Source of the DNA: Chryseobacterium formosense
Lineage (GTDB): Bacteria; Bacteroidota; Bacteroidia; Flavobacteriales; Weeksellaceae
Assembly (NCBI RefSeq): GCF_900116415.1
Contig: NZ_FPAP01000001.1
Span: 868,001-932,000 of the forward strand
Reading direction: 5' to 3'
DNA: 64,000 bases
The translations under genes and the position numbers were made by a program. The notes below the pieces were generated by a model. That model worked only from the letters and a program-made list of their open reading frames with translations, was not told the DNA's origin and ran no database searches. Shown here piece by piece: positions 15,179 to 23,172 of this stretch. Position 1 is the first letter of the stretch, and every line of letters starts with the position of its first letter.

Positions 15179-18031
15179 ATGAAAAGAATAATCAGTCTTA
15201 TGGCAACGCTGGCTTTCAGTATTGCATTTGCACAAATTCCCACTCTGGAAGTGGAGAACCAGAAAAAACATCCTGTTATTCTTCAGGAAGCTAAGATTGA
15301 CACCAAAATTTTAGGTAATCTTGCCACAACGACAGCAACATACACTTTTTATAATCCAAGCAGCAGAATTCTCGAAGGCAATCTTACTTTTCCTCTTCCT
15401 GAAGGCGTTTCAGTGAGTGGCTATGCTTTAGACATCAACGGAAAACTGAGAAATGCAGTTCCTGTTCCCAAAGAAAGAGCCAAAGAAGTTTTTGAAAGCA
15501 TCGAAAGAAGAAATGTTGATCCCGGAATTATCGAAAAAGTAGAAGGAAATAATTTCAGAACGAGAATTTATCCGTTACCTGAAAAAGGAACACGAACGAT
15601 TCAGATTATCTATCATCAGGAATTGAAGAACTTCGCTTCTGATTATCAATATTTTTTAAGCTTTGCCAATGCAACCACAATTCCGAAATTTAATCTGAAG
15701 GTCTGGATCAGCGAAACGGCAACTGTCCCAAAGATTTTAGAAAATCCGGATGGTAATTTTGCCTTTCAAAAACAGGGAAATCAGTGGATTGCAGAAATCA
15801 ACAAAACAGATTTTAGACCGAATGAAATTTTAAAAGTGACGATTCCTAAAAATCAAAATTCATCAAATGTTGTTTTGCAAAAAGCTTCAGGCGATAAATT
15901 TTATTTTGCAGCCAATGTAGGATTGGATTTTCCGGTAAAAGAAAAAGCTAAATCTCAGAAAATTGCAATTATCTGGGATAATTCTTACAGTGGTTCGAAG
16001 AGAAATCGTGATAAAGAATTACAATTCTTAGATGCTTATTTTGCAGACAATAAAAATGTTTCCGTTTCTTTTTCTTTGTTAAATAATACTTTCGAAAAAA
16101 CTGAAGAATTCAGTATTTCTCAGGGAAACTGGAGTGAACTGAAAAATAGAATTTTAAATGTAAAATATGACGGAGGAACAGATTTCGGCGCATTAAAAGA
16201 AATCAGTGGAGTAGAAGAATATCTTTTATTTTCTGATGGAATTTCCAATTTCGGAGATTTAACGATGAAGTTTAAGAAGCCTTTAAACAGTATTTCAAGT
16301 ACACCAACTTCTGATTTTAATTTACTTAAATTATTAGCGAATCAATCCGGCGGAAATTTTATTAATTTAAATGAACTGGATACTCAGTCTGCTTTAAAAA
16401 CTTGTAAAAGATTACCCGTTCTTTTTTTAGGATTTAAAGAAAATCCAAATATGCAGGAATTGTTTCCAAATATTGGTTCGGTCATCAGTGAACCAATTAA
16501 TATTTTTGGAATTACAACAGGTAATGTCGGAAATTTGACGGCAATTTTCTCAGTTGGAAATGAAAAATTTGAAGTTCCTGTTGATTTTTCAAAAGCTCAA
16601 CAGTTAGAAAATTGGCAGATTTCTCAGTTTTGGGCTCAGAGAAAAATCAATGAGCTGGAATTAAATTCCACACAAAACCGTCAGGAAATTAAAAACATCA
16701 GTGAACAATTTGGTGTTGTCAGTAAAAACACAAGTTTAATTGTTCTGGATGATATTAATGATTATGTACGCTACAAAATTACACCGCCGCAGGAATTATT
16801 GGCTGATTATCAGAAAATCGTTTCTCAAAATAAAGGCCGAGTTTTAGAACAGAGAAAAAATCTTTTATCCAAAGCTTTTGATAAAACCAGAGAACTAAAA
16901 ACCTGGTGGAATACCGAATTTAAACCTGTAGAAAAAAAGGAATATCCGAGAGTTTCTAATCAATCTGCGAGAGATACTGTAAACAATCAAAGACTTGAAG
17001 AAGTGGTTGTTACAGGTGCATTAGGTATTAAAAGAAACTCTGCGGTTGCTAGGGAAGTTTCAAGTTCTGCAAAATTGGCAGAATCTGAAGCTAAGCCCAA
17101 AGGAAAAATCACTTTAGTCGATGTAGAAAGTACTGCAGAATACATGAAAGATTTTCAGAATTTACAGTCGGCAGATGTGATTTATCATAAATATTTGGAA
17201 AACCGTTCAAAACATGAGAAGCAGGTTTCTTATTATTTTGATGTTTCTAAATTGCTTTTCAAAAAAGGAAACAAAGAATTGTCTTTAAAAGTTTTGAGTA
17301 CTTTAGCTGAGTTGGATCTTGAAAACGAAGAATTGTATAAAACGATTTATTATCTTTTAAAACAGAGAGGTCATTACGATAAAGAATTGTGGATCACTCA
17401 GAAAATTCTAGAATGGCGACCTTTCGATGCTCAAAGTCACAGAGATTACGCTTTGGCTTTGGTTGATAACAAAAGACCTCAGGAAGCTTTAAATATTTAT
17501 AAATCTCTGCTGTATCAGGAGTTCACAGATGAAATTTCGATGCGTGACAACGGAATTGAGGAAATCCTGATTATGGAAATCAACAATATTTTAAAGCAAA
17601 ATAAAAACGTTGACGGAAGCAAAATCGATGACCGTTTGAAAGCAGATTTGCCTGTAGATATTCGTGTGGTGATTAATTGGAATAAAGACAATACCGACAT
17701 CGATCTTTGGGTAACAGATCCGAAAGGAGAAGACTGCTCTTATCAGCACAAGTCTACTGCAATCGGCGGAAGAATCAGCAATGATTTTACACAAGGATTC
17801 GGTCCGGAACAGTTTTTACTGAAAAAAGCCGTTAAAGGAAAATATAAAATCAAAACCAACTTTTTTGGTGAAAGACAGAATATTCTTTCGGGACCAACGA
17901 CAATTATGGCAGAAGTGTATCTGTATTATTCTGATGGAAGACAGGAAAGGAAAATTGCTGTTTTCCAGAGTCAGAAAGAAAATAAACAGGAAGATGACAG
18001 CAAAATTCTGATAGGAGAATTTGAGTTTTAA
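15179..18031 (+). CDS. Exported VIT-domain protein with TonB-plug-like motif and C-terminal DUF2135-like domain, 950 aa
   Basis: A signal peptide (residues 1-18, ending AFA) is followed by a VIT domain (about 20-140, with SRILEGNLTFPLPEGVSVSGYALDI split over the core and VPKERAKEVFE). A vWA-like region follows (about 250-430, starting AIIWDNSYSGS; the usual DxSxS MIDAS is altered to DNSYSGS). Residues 606-619 read LEEVVVTGALGIKR, the motif that opens TonB receptor plug domains. A TPR-like helical region (about 650-790) precedes a C-terminal beta domain starting DIDLWVTDPKGEDC (DUF2135-like). It forms an operon with the upstream protease. Probably a periplasmic or outer-membrane adhesion/complex protein; function not established. 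Confidence 0.82.
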   Translation: MKRIISLMATLAFSIAFAQIPTLEVENQKKHPVILQEAKIDTKILGNLATTTATYTFYNPSSRILEGNLTFPLPEGVSVSGYALDINGKLRNAVPVPKERAKEVFESIERRNVDPGIIEKVEGNNFRTRIYPLPEKGTRTIQIIYHQELKNFASDYQYFLSFANATTIPKFNLKVWISETATVPKILENPDGNFAFQKQGNQWIAEINKTDFRPNEILKVTIPKNQNSSNVVLQKASGDKFYFAANVGLDFPVKEKAKSQKIAIIWDNSYSGSKRNRDKELQFLDAYFADNKNVSVSFSLLNNTFEKTEEFSISQGNWSELKNRILNVKYDGGTDFGALKEISGVEEYLLFSDGISNFGDLTMKFKKPLNSISSTPTSDFNLLKLLANQSGGNFINLNELDTQSALKTCKRLPVLFLGFKENPNMQELFPNIGSVISEPINIFGITTGNVGNLTAIFSVGNEKFEVPVDFSKAQQLENWQISQFWAQRKINELELNSTQNRQEIKNISEQFGVVSKNTSLIVLDDINDYVRYKITPPQELLADYQKIVSQNKGRVLEQRKNLLSKAFDKTRELKTWWNTEFKPVEKKEYPRVSNQSARDTVNNQRLEEVVVTGALGIKRNSAVAREVSSSAKLAESEAKPKGKITLVDVESTAEYMKDFQNLQSADVIYHKYLENRSKHEKQVSYYFDVSKLLFKKGNKELSLKVLSTLAELDLENEELYKTIYYLLKQRGHYDKELWITQKILEWRPFDAQSHRDYALALVDNKRPQEALNIYKSLLYQEFTDEISMRDNGIEEILIMEINNILKQNKNVDGSKIDDRLKADLPVDIRVVINWNKDNTDIDLWVTDPKGEDCSYQHKSTAIGGRISNDFTQGFGPEQFLLKKAVKGKYKIKTNFFGERQNILSGPTTIMAEVYLYYSDGRQERKIAVFQSQKENKQEDDSKILIGEFEF

Positions 18032-18102
18032 GAAAAATCACATAAATTGCCGAAGGTTTGTACTTCGGCAATTTATATTTCTGTTCATATTTTCGAATAG
18101 AT

Positions 18103-18202
18103 TTTTTTGGGCAGCTTTACCGCCTTCCACTCCCGCTTTTTTGCTTGCACTTCGTTCCTGCAAAAAGAGCTCCGTTCAAGTCGGGCTGCGTGAGATTCAC
18201 TG
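18103..18202. repeat. Large intergenic repeat, GGGCAGCT...GGCTGCGTGAGATTC family, copy 1
   Basis: Begins TTTTTTTGGGCAGCTTTACC, runs through CCGCCTTCCACTCCCGCTTT and CAAAAAGAGCTCCG, and ends TCAAGTCGGGCTGCGTGAGA. A copy in reverse orientation with extra sequence in the middle is at 40115-40252, and a short copy without the middle is at 55294-55336. Short frames inside it are not genes. Confidence 0.78.
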
Positions 18203-18243
18203 TTGAAGAACTACAATTAATTATAAATAAGAAAAATTAAATA

Positions 18244-18966
18244 ATGAAAATCATTGCTGTTATTCCTGCGCGTTATGAAGCCAGCCGTTTTCCCGCAAAA
18301 CTGATGCAGGTTTTAGGTAAAAAAACAGTTATTACAACAACCTACCAAAATGTTGTGGAAACCGGTCTTTTCGATGAAGTTTTTGTCGCAACAGATTCTG
18401 AGATTATCTTTAATGAAATTCAAAATCATGGCGGAAAAGCAGTAATGACCGGTCAACATGAAACCGGAAGCGACCGGATTGCAGAAGCGGTACAAAATAT
18501 AGACTGTGATATTGTCATCAATGTTCAGGGTGATGAACCGTTCTTAAAATTAGAACCTTTACAGCAGCTGATTGAAGTTTTTAGAGCCGATGATAATCAG
18601 GAAATTTCCTTAGCTTCTTTAAAAATAAAACTTCACGAAAAAGAGGAAATTGAAAACCCGAATAATGTAAAAGTAATTACCGATAACAATGGTTTTGCCT
18701 TGTATTTCAGCCGTTCGGTAATTCCTTTTCACCGAGAAGTTTCTTATGATATTGATTATTTTAAACACATCGGAGTTTATGCTTTCAGAAAACATGCTCT
18801 GCTTCAATTTTCAAAATTGGAAATGAAACCTTTGGAGATTTCAGAAAAGATAGAATGCATCCGTTACCTGGAATACGGAATGAAAATTAAATTAATTGAA
18901 ACCAATTTCATCGGAGTAGGAATTGATACACCTGAAGATTTGGAGAAAGCGAGAAAGCTATTGTAA
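18244..18966 (+). CDS. kdsB: 3-deoxy-manno-octulosonate cytidylyltransferase
   Basis: CMP-Kdo synthetase, the activating step for Kdo in lipopolysaccharide inner core synthesis. The N-terminal nucleotide loop [15 protein letters not shown], the GSDRIAEAV block, [10 protein letters not shown] (metal/nucleotide site) and the C-terminal [13 protein letters not shown] all match KdsB, and 240 residues is normal. No close partner genes; a large repeat lies upstream. Confidence 0.96.
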   Translation: MKIIAVIPARYEASRFPAKLMQVLGKKTVITTTYQNVVETGLFDEVFVATDSEIIFNEIQNHGGKAVMTGQHETGSDRIAEAVQNIDCDIVINVQGDEPFLKLEPLQQLIEVFRADDNQEISLASLKIKLHEKEEIENPNNVKVITDNNGFALYFSRSVIPFHREVSYDIDYFKHIGVYAFRKHALLQFSKLEMKPLEISEKIECIRYLEYGMKIKLIETNFIGVGIDTPEDLEKARKLL

Positions 18967-19108
18967 AGAGCCAAGACAAAAGTAAAAAGGTAAAAGGTTT
19001 GTGATTTAAAAATACATTACAAAATTGTGATATTTTGTTACACTGTTAAACTGCTACATTGCTACATTTTCCAAGAAAGGCTTATATTTGAATTTATAAA
19101 TTGATTTA

Positions 19109-19771
19109 ATGAAGAAATTACTTATCGTTTTCGTTCTGATTATTTCGCAATTGTCTTTCGCTCAGACTGCTAAAGAAATTATCGACAAAAACATAGAATT
19201 ATCGGGAGGATTAACCAATTGGAAGCTTTTGAATTCAGTATTACTTCAGGGAAAAGTAATTTTGGGAATTAAAGACGAATATCCGATCAAAATATATCAG
19301 CAAAGGCCAAATTTAACCAAAACCGTAATCACAATGGGTGGAAAAGATACTGCTATTGAAGGTTATGACGGTACAAAAGGCTATGCGATGAATTATGCAA
19401 CCAATAAGCTTCAGGTTTATCCGGAATATATATCAGAAAGTTTTGATAATGATTTTATTGATTGGGAAAATAAAGGTTTTGAAGCCAAATATTTAGGGAA
19501 AGAAAAAGTAGGAGAGATCTACTGTCACAAAGTAGAACTGACTAAAAATGTAAATAAAAATTACTATTATTTCGATACAAAATCTTTCATGCTTTTAAAA
19601 GAAATAAAAAAAGATGAAACTTTAACGTATTCAGATTACAAAAAGGTAGGAAATTTGATGATGCCATTTAGATTAGAATCTTCGAGCGCCAAAAAAGATG
19701 GTGATTATGTGATGCTTCTGAATAAAGTGGAAATCAATAAAGTATTTCCGGCAAACAGTTTTAAATTTTAA
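19109..19771 (+). CDS. Exported LolA-like protein, 220 aa
   Basis: Signal peptide of 18 residues (ending SFA), then AKEIIDKNIELSGGLTNWKLLNS and beta strands with VGNLMMPFRLESSS, the pattern of outer-membrane lipoprotein-sorting-like (LolA/LolB fold) proteins in Bacteroidetes. It probably binds a hydrophobic ligand in the periplasm. It is followed after 17 bases by the glutathione peroxidase gene. The fold assignment is by pattern; the substrate is unknown. Confidence 0.72.
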   Translation: MKKLLIVFVLIISQLSFAQTAKEIIDKNIELSGGLTNWKLLNSVLLQGKVILGIKDEYPIKIYQQRPNLTKTVITMGGKDTAIEGYDGTKGYAMNYATNKLQVYPEYISESFDNDFIDWENKGFEAKYLGKEKVGEIYCHKVELTKNVNKNYYYFDTKSFMLLKEIKKDETLTYSDYKKVGNLMMPFRLESSSAKKDGDYVMLLNKVEINKVFPANSFKF

Positions 19772-19788
19772 TTAATAAAAAATTTCTT

Positions 19789-20367
19789 ATGAAAAAGATT
19801 TTCATAGTGATGATTTCATTGGGTGCATTTTTCAACAGCTGTGCACAGAAAAAAAATGAAATTTCTAAAGTAAAAACAAACAAAGTTATGTCAAAATCAA
19901 TATACGATTATAAAGTAGACGCGCTTGAAGAAGGCAAAACCATCAATTTTGCAGATTATAAAGGCAAGAAAATTCTTATTGTAAACACGGCTTCAGAGTG
20001 CGGATTTACCCCTCAATATGCAGATCTGGAAAAGCTTTCAAATGAATACAAAGACAAACTTGTTGTAGTAGGTTTTCCTGCAAACAATTTTGGAGGTCAG
20101 GAACCCGGAACTAATGTTGAAATCGGAGCATTCTGCCAGAAAAATTACGGGGTTACTTTTCCGTTAGCATCTAAAGTTTCCGTAAAAGGAGAAGACACAG
20201 CACCAATTTTTAAATACCTTTCAGAAAAAAGTTTGAATGGTGTGAAAGACACCGAAATTCAGTGGAATTTTACAAAGTTTTTATTAGATGAAAACGGTAA
20301 ATTGATTGACAGTTTCGTAAGTAAGGTAAAACCTACTGACGAAGAGATCACCAAATATTTGAAATAA
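19789..20367 (+). CDS. Glutathione peroxidase family thiol peroxidase (lipoprotein)
   Basis: The GPx landmarks are NTASECGFTPQYADL with peroxidatic Cys71, GFPANNFGGQEPG with the catalytic Gln, and WNFTKFLLDENG with the Trp/Asn pair. Cys replaces selenocysteine, so it probably uses thioredoxin. An N-terminal lipobox (FNSC, Cys18) suggests that it is exported and lipidated, unusual for the family but seen in Bacteroidetes; an internal ATG at residue 34 could give a cytosolic form. A terminator follows. Confidence 0.92.
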   Translation: MKKIFIVMISLGAFFNSCAQKKNEISKVKTNKVMSKSIYDYKVDALEEGKTINFADYKGKKILIVNTASECGFTPQYADLEKLSNEYKDKLVVVGFPANNFGGQEPGTNVEIGAFCQKNYGVTFPLASKVSVKGEDTAPIFKYLSEKSLNGVKDTEIQWNFTKFLLDENGKLIDSFVSKVKPTDEEITKYLK

Positions 20368-20386
20368 TTTTTAAATGATAATTTTT

Positions 20387-20414
20387 AAAGCGGGTTTTTG
20401 ATCCGCTTTTTTAT
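20387..20414 (+). terminator. Rho-independent terminator after the peroxidase
   Basis: Stem AAAGCGG (20387-20393) / CCGCTTT (20403-20409) with a T run. It lies between convergent genes and may serve both. Confidence 0.75.
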
Positions 20415-20418
20415 TGTA

Positions 20419-21072
20419 TTAATGCTTTACAAGAATCTTTTCCGTTGCTTTTTTGCTTAAAATTTCAGTCTTTCCTGAAATTTCTATCGTAACAGATTTA
20501 TCAAAATCTTCAATCTTAACAATCTTGATTTTAGTATTTAAAAGAAGATTTCTTTCGGTAAGATAATTCAGGAAAGCATCGTCGGATAAAGTAACAGAAG
20601 CAAAAACTACCGTTTCACCAACTTTACAGTTGCTTAATTTCTGTAAATCCTGAGATATGATATTTCCGTCTTTATCGGGAATCGGTTCGCCATGAGGATC
20701 AAACTTAGGATAATCTAAAATTTCATCCATTTTATCGAAAAAAACCTGTGAATGAACATGTTCAAGCTGTTCTGCAATTTCATGTACATTTTCCCAGCCA
20801 AAATTCATTTTTTTTACCAGAAACATTTCGGTAAGGCGGTGTTTTCTTACAACCAAAGCAGCTTCACGTCTGCCTTTTTCTGTAACTCTAAGTGGTTTAT
20901 AGGTTTCGTAGATTACCCAGTTTTTATCTGCGAATTTCTTCATCATGTTATTAACGCTCGGCATTTTCACATTGAGAAATTTGCTCAGTTCGTTAATTGT
21001 CACTTTTCCTTCATGGTCAACTACATGAAACAAAGCTTTCAGATAATTTTCTTCTGTTAATGTTGTTTTCAA
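20419..21072 (-). CDS. DtxR/MntR-family metal-dependent transcriptional repressor
   Basis: N-terminal winged helix (TEENYLKALFHVVDHEGKVTINELSKFLNVKMPSVNNMMKKF), the dimerisation/metal-binding domain with EHVHSQVFFDKMDEIL and the conserved DPHGEPIPD, and a C-terminal FeoA/SH3-like domain (about 140-217). 217 residues is typical. Such proteins repress metal uptake genes when Mn or Fe is bound. A spaced inverted repeat lies directly upstream of the start (21075-21104) and could be its own operator. The regulated transporter is not in the window. Confidence 0.92.
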   Translation of the reverse strand: MKTTLTEENYLKALFHVVDHEGKVTINELSKFLNVKMPSVNNMMKKFADKNWVIYETYKPLRVTEKGRREAALVVRKHRLTEMFLVKKMNFGWENVHEIAEQLEHVHSQVFFDKMDEILDYPKFDPHGEPIPDKDGNIISQDLQKLSNCKVGETVVFASVTLSDDAFLNYLTERNLLLNTKIKIVKIEDFDKSVTIEISGKTEILSKKATEKILVKH

Positions 21073-21074
21073 AA

Positions 21075-21104
21075 TGTTAGATGATTTTCATTACAAATCT
21101 AACA
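21075..21104. promoter_or_regulatory. Candidate operator of the DtxR/MntR-type repressor
   Basis: Inverted repeat TGTTAGAT (21075-21082), 14-base spacer, ATCTAACA (21097-21104), sitting between the divergent repressor and threonine aldolase genes, next to the repressor start codon. The half-sites TTAGAT/ATCTAA resemble DtxR-family half-sites in general shape. Binding is inference. Confidence 0.45.
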
Positions 21105-21157
21105 AAATATTTTTTAAAGATGGGTCTTGTTCGTTTAAGTTTTTTTAATTTTACTTT

Positions 21158-22189
21158 ATGAAATTTTCCTTTAAAAACGATTATTCAGAAGGGTGTCATC
21201 CGCAGATTTTAGAATCTCTTCTTAGAAATAATCTTGATCAGCAGGCTGGTTATGGCGATGATGAATATTCTCAGAAAGCTAAAAGTTTAATTAAAAATAA
21301 AATTGAAAATCAGAATTCTGAAGTATATTTTGTTTCGGGAGGAACTCAGGCAAATCTGATTGTCATTTCTTCGATTTTAAGACCTTATCAATGCGTAATT
21401 TCTGCAGCAACAGGACATATTTTAAATAATGAAACCGGAGCAATTGAAGCAACCGGACATAAAATTTTAAGCATAGAAAAAGAAGATGGAAAACTAAATC
21501 CGTCAGACATTATTCCTGTTTTGGAAAGTCATAAAAATATTCCGCATCAGGTAATGCCAAAGCTGGTTTATATTTCAAACTCGACCGAATTGGGGACGAT
21601 TTATACTAAGAAAGAACTGGAAAATCTTTCAAGATTCTGCAAAGAAAATAATCTGTATCTCTTTATGGACGGGGCAAGATTAGGCCACGCTTTAACCTCT
21701 GAAATTAGTGATTTAACCTTAAAAGACATTGCCGAATTAACTGATGTTTTTTATTTGGGTGGAACTAAAAACGGAGCTTTATTGGGAGAAGCAATTGTTA
21801 TTAATAATAAAGATTTGCAGCAGGATTTTGCGTTTAATATCAAACAGAAAGGAGCATTGCTGGCAAAAGGCAGACTTTTGGGAATTCAGTTTTTAGAGCT
21901 GATGCAGAACGATCTTTATTTTAATTTAGCTAAAAATGCCAATCAACAGGCGATGAAGATTAAAAATGCTTTGTCTGAAAGGGGAGTGCAGTTTCTTTCC
22001 GATACGCATACCAATCAGATTTTTCCGATTTTAACGGATAGAATGATTGAAGTTTTATCTGAAAAATTTGAATTTTATGTCTGGAAAAAAGTAGATGAAA
22101 ATTTATCGGCAATTCGCTTAATTACTTCATGGAATACACAAAATGAAGCTATTGAAGAATTTATCGAAACTTTTACAGGTGAATTATAA
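21158..22189 (+). CDS. Low-specificity threonine aldolase / beta-eliminating lyase family
   Basis: PLP fold-type I enzyme cleaving threonine to glycine and acetaldehyde. FMDGARLGHAL (Asp and Arg contacts) and FYLGGTKNGALLGEA with PLP-lysine Lys204 are diagnostic, as is the N-terminal FKNDYSEGCHPQIL. 343 residues is normal. It is transcribed away from the repressor gene and ends at a bidirectional hairpin. Confidence 0.92.
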   Translation: MKFSFKNDYSEGCHPQILESLLRNNLDQQAGYGDDEYSQKAKSLIKNKIENQNSEVYFVSGGTQANLIVISSILRPYQCVISAATGHILNNETGAIEATGHKILSIEKEDGKLNPSDIIPVLESHKNIPHQVMPKLVYISNSTELGTIYTKKELENLSRFCKENNLYLFMDGARLGHALTSEISDLTLKDIAELTDVFYLGGTKNGALLGEAIVINNKDLQQDFAFNIKQKGALLAKGRLLGIQFLELMQNDLYFNLAKNANQQAMKIKNALSERGVQFLSDTHTNQIFPILTDRMIEVLSEKFEFYVWKKVDENLSAIRLITSWNTQNEAIEEFIETFTGEL

Positions 22190-22192
22190 AAA

Positions 22193-22219
22193 AAAATGCA
22201 GCTTCAGAAGCTGCATTTT
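22193..22219. terminator. Bidirectional terminator
   Basis: Perfect 12-base arms AAAATGCAGCTT (22193-22204) / AAGCTGCATTTT (22208-22219), loop CAG, between convergent genes. Confidence 0.9.
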
Positions 22220-22235
22220 AAGCATTATTTAAATA

Positions 22236-22739
22236 TTATTTTAATGCATTTGCAATTGTTTTGCAATCTGCAGATTCTAATTTCTGACCGTCCTTGTAAG
22301 AAATTTTCTTTTCATCGGAATAACGTATTATTCCGTTTTCATCTTTCTGATTTCCAATTCCTTCCGTTAAAGTATTTCCTTTTTGAATAAAGAAAATATC
22401 TCTTTTGCTGGTGGTTCCTTCGGAAGCAAATTCATACGTAAGTTTGAGTGTATCACCAGATTTGAAGCCGGATAATTCGCCTTTTGAACTGTCTTTTTCA
22501 CTATTTTTATAGGCCATTTTCCCGGAAAATGTTCCCAAATTATCATCCAGACTTACAAAAACGCTGTCTTTTCCGGTAACACCCAAATAGCAAAATGTTT
22601 TGGCGCCTAAAGTATCAACAACTTTTTCTGTCGGAGTTTCTGTAGAATCTGTGGTTGTCACTGGTGGTACAGGTTCAGGTTTTTTATTACAGTCCATTAA
22701 TACAAGAGATAATGCACTGATTGCAATATACTTTTTCAT
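22236..22739 (-). CDS. Putative lipoprotein, 167 aa
   Basis: The N-terminus MKKYIAISALSLVLMDC has a lipoprotein-type leader, but the residue before Cys17 is Asp where Gly, Ala or Ser is expected. The leader is followed by a Pro/Thr-rich tether (NKKPEPVPPVTTTDSTETPTE cut by the linker) and a beta-rich domain with KTFCYLGVTGKDSVFVSLDD and FSGKMAYKNSEKDSSKG. This resembles a family of small Chryseobacterium lipoproteins that I cannot name. Function unknown. Confidence 0.72.
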   Translation of the reverse strand: MKKYIAISALSLVLMDCNKKPEPVPPVTTTDSTETPTEKVVDTLGAKTFCYLGVTGKDSVFVSLDDNLGTFSGKMAYKNSEKDSSKGELSGFKSGDTLKLTYEFASEGTTSKRDIFFIQKGNTLTEGIGNQKDENGIIRYSDEKKISYKDGQKLESADCKTIANALK

Positions 22740-22830
22740 AATTTCAATATTATGTTAAACTTTGTATTGGCTAATTTAATCATTGTGATTTGAATGATAA
22801 AGGTTTTTAAAATAATTATAGTTTAAATAA

Positions 22831-22859
22831 AATCCTAATCGCTGAGAATCGCTTAAAAT
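22831..22859. repeat. Direct repeat, copy 1 (core TGAGAATCGCTT)
   Basis: AATCCTAATCGCTGAGAATC then GCTTAAAAT. The second copy at 22970-22996 differs by a one-base gap and three substitutions, about 140 bases away in the same orientation. Confidence 0.55.
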
Positions 22860-22969
22860 TTTTTTTGTTTAAAATATTATCAATTTAAAGGAAATTCTAA
22901 ATTAACATTTTGAGTTAGAAAATTTTTAGAATGCAGAAAATTTCTAAACTCCTTAAATATAATTATGAA

Positions 22970-22996
22970 ATCTAATCTTTGAGAATCGCTTGAAAT
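22970..22996. repeat. Direct repeat, copy 2 (core TGAGAATCGCTT)
   Basis: ATCTAATCTTTGAGAATCGC then TTGAAAT, paired with the copy at 22831-22859. It lies downstream of the MutS-like gene and upstream of the lipoprotein gene on the minus strand. Confidence 0.55.
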
Positions 22997-23172
22997 ATTT
23001 CCATAATAATTTGATTAAGCAAATAAATAATTAATTAGTTAAAATTGATTTATAATGACTAAAAATTGAGACCAGTAGTCTCCTATTATGCGTAATAAAA
23101 AAATCCTATAATTTATATTATGTTAAATTGGATATTTTTTGAACTTTTGAAATTTATTCAAATCACTTAACA

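Larger units (their letters stand above)
22740..23172. other. AT-rich non-coding gap with a direct repeat pair
   Basis: No gene-like frame on either strand. It contains two near-identical 27-29 base segments (22831-22859 and 22970-22996, core TGAGAATCGCTT) and a small hairpin GAGAC-CAGTA-GTCTC at 23068-23082. The short string ATATTATGTTAAATTG recurs near 23117 and 25108. Confidence 0.5.

Noticed and set aside
18021..18240. Two overlapping plus-strand frames of about 60 codons downstream of the VIT gene
   Set aside because: They lie inside the dispersed repeat at 18103-18202, whose relatives at 40115 give similar frames in the other direction; they have no start context or family match.
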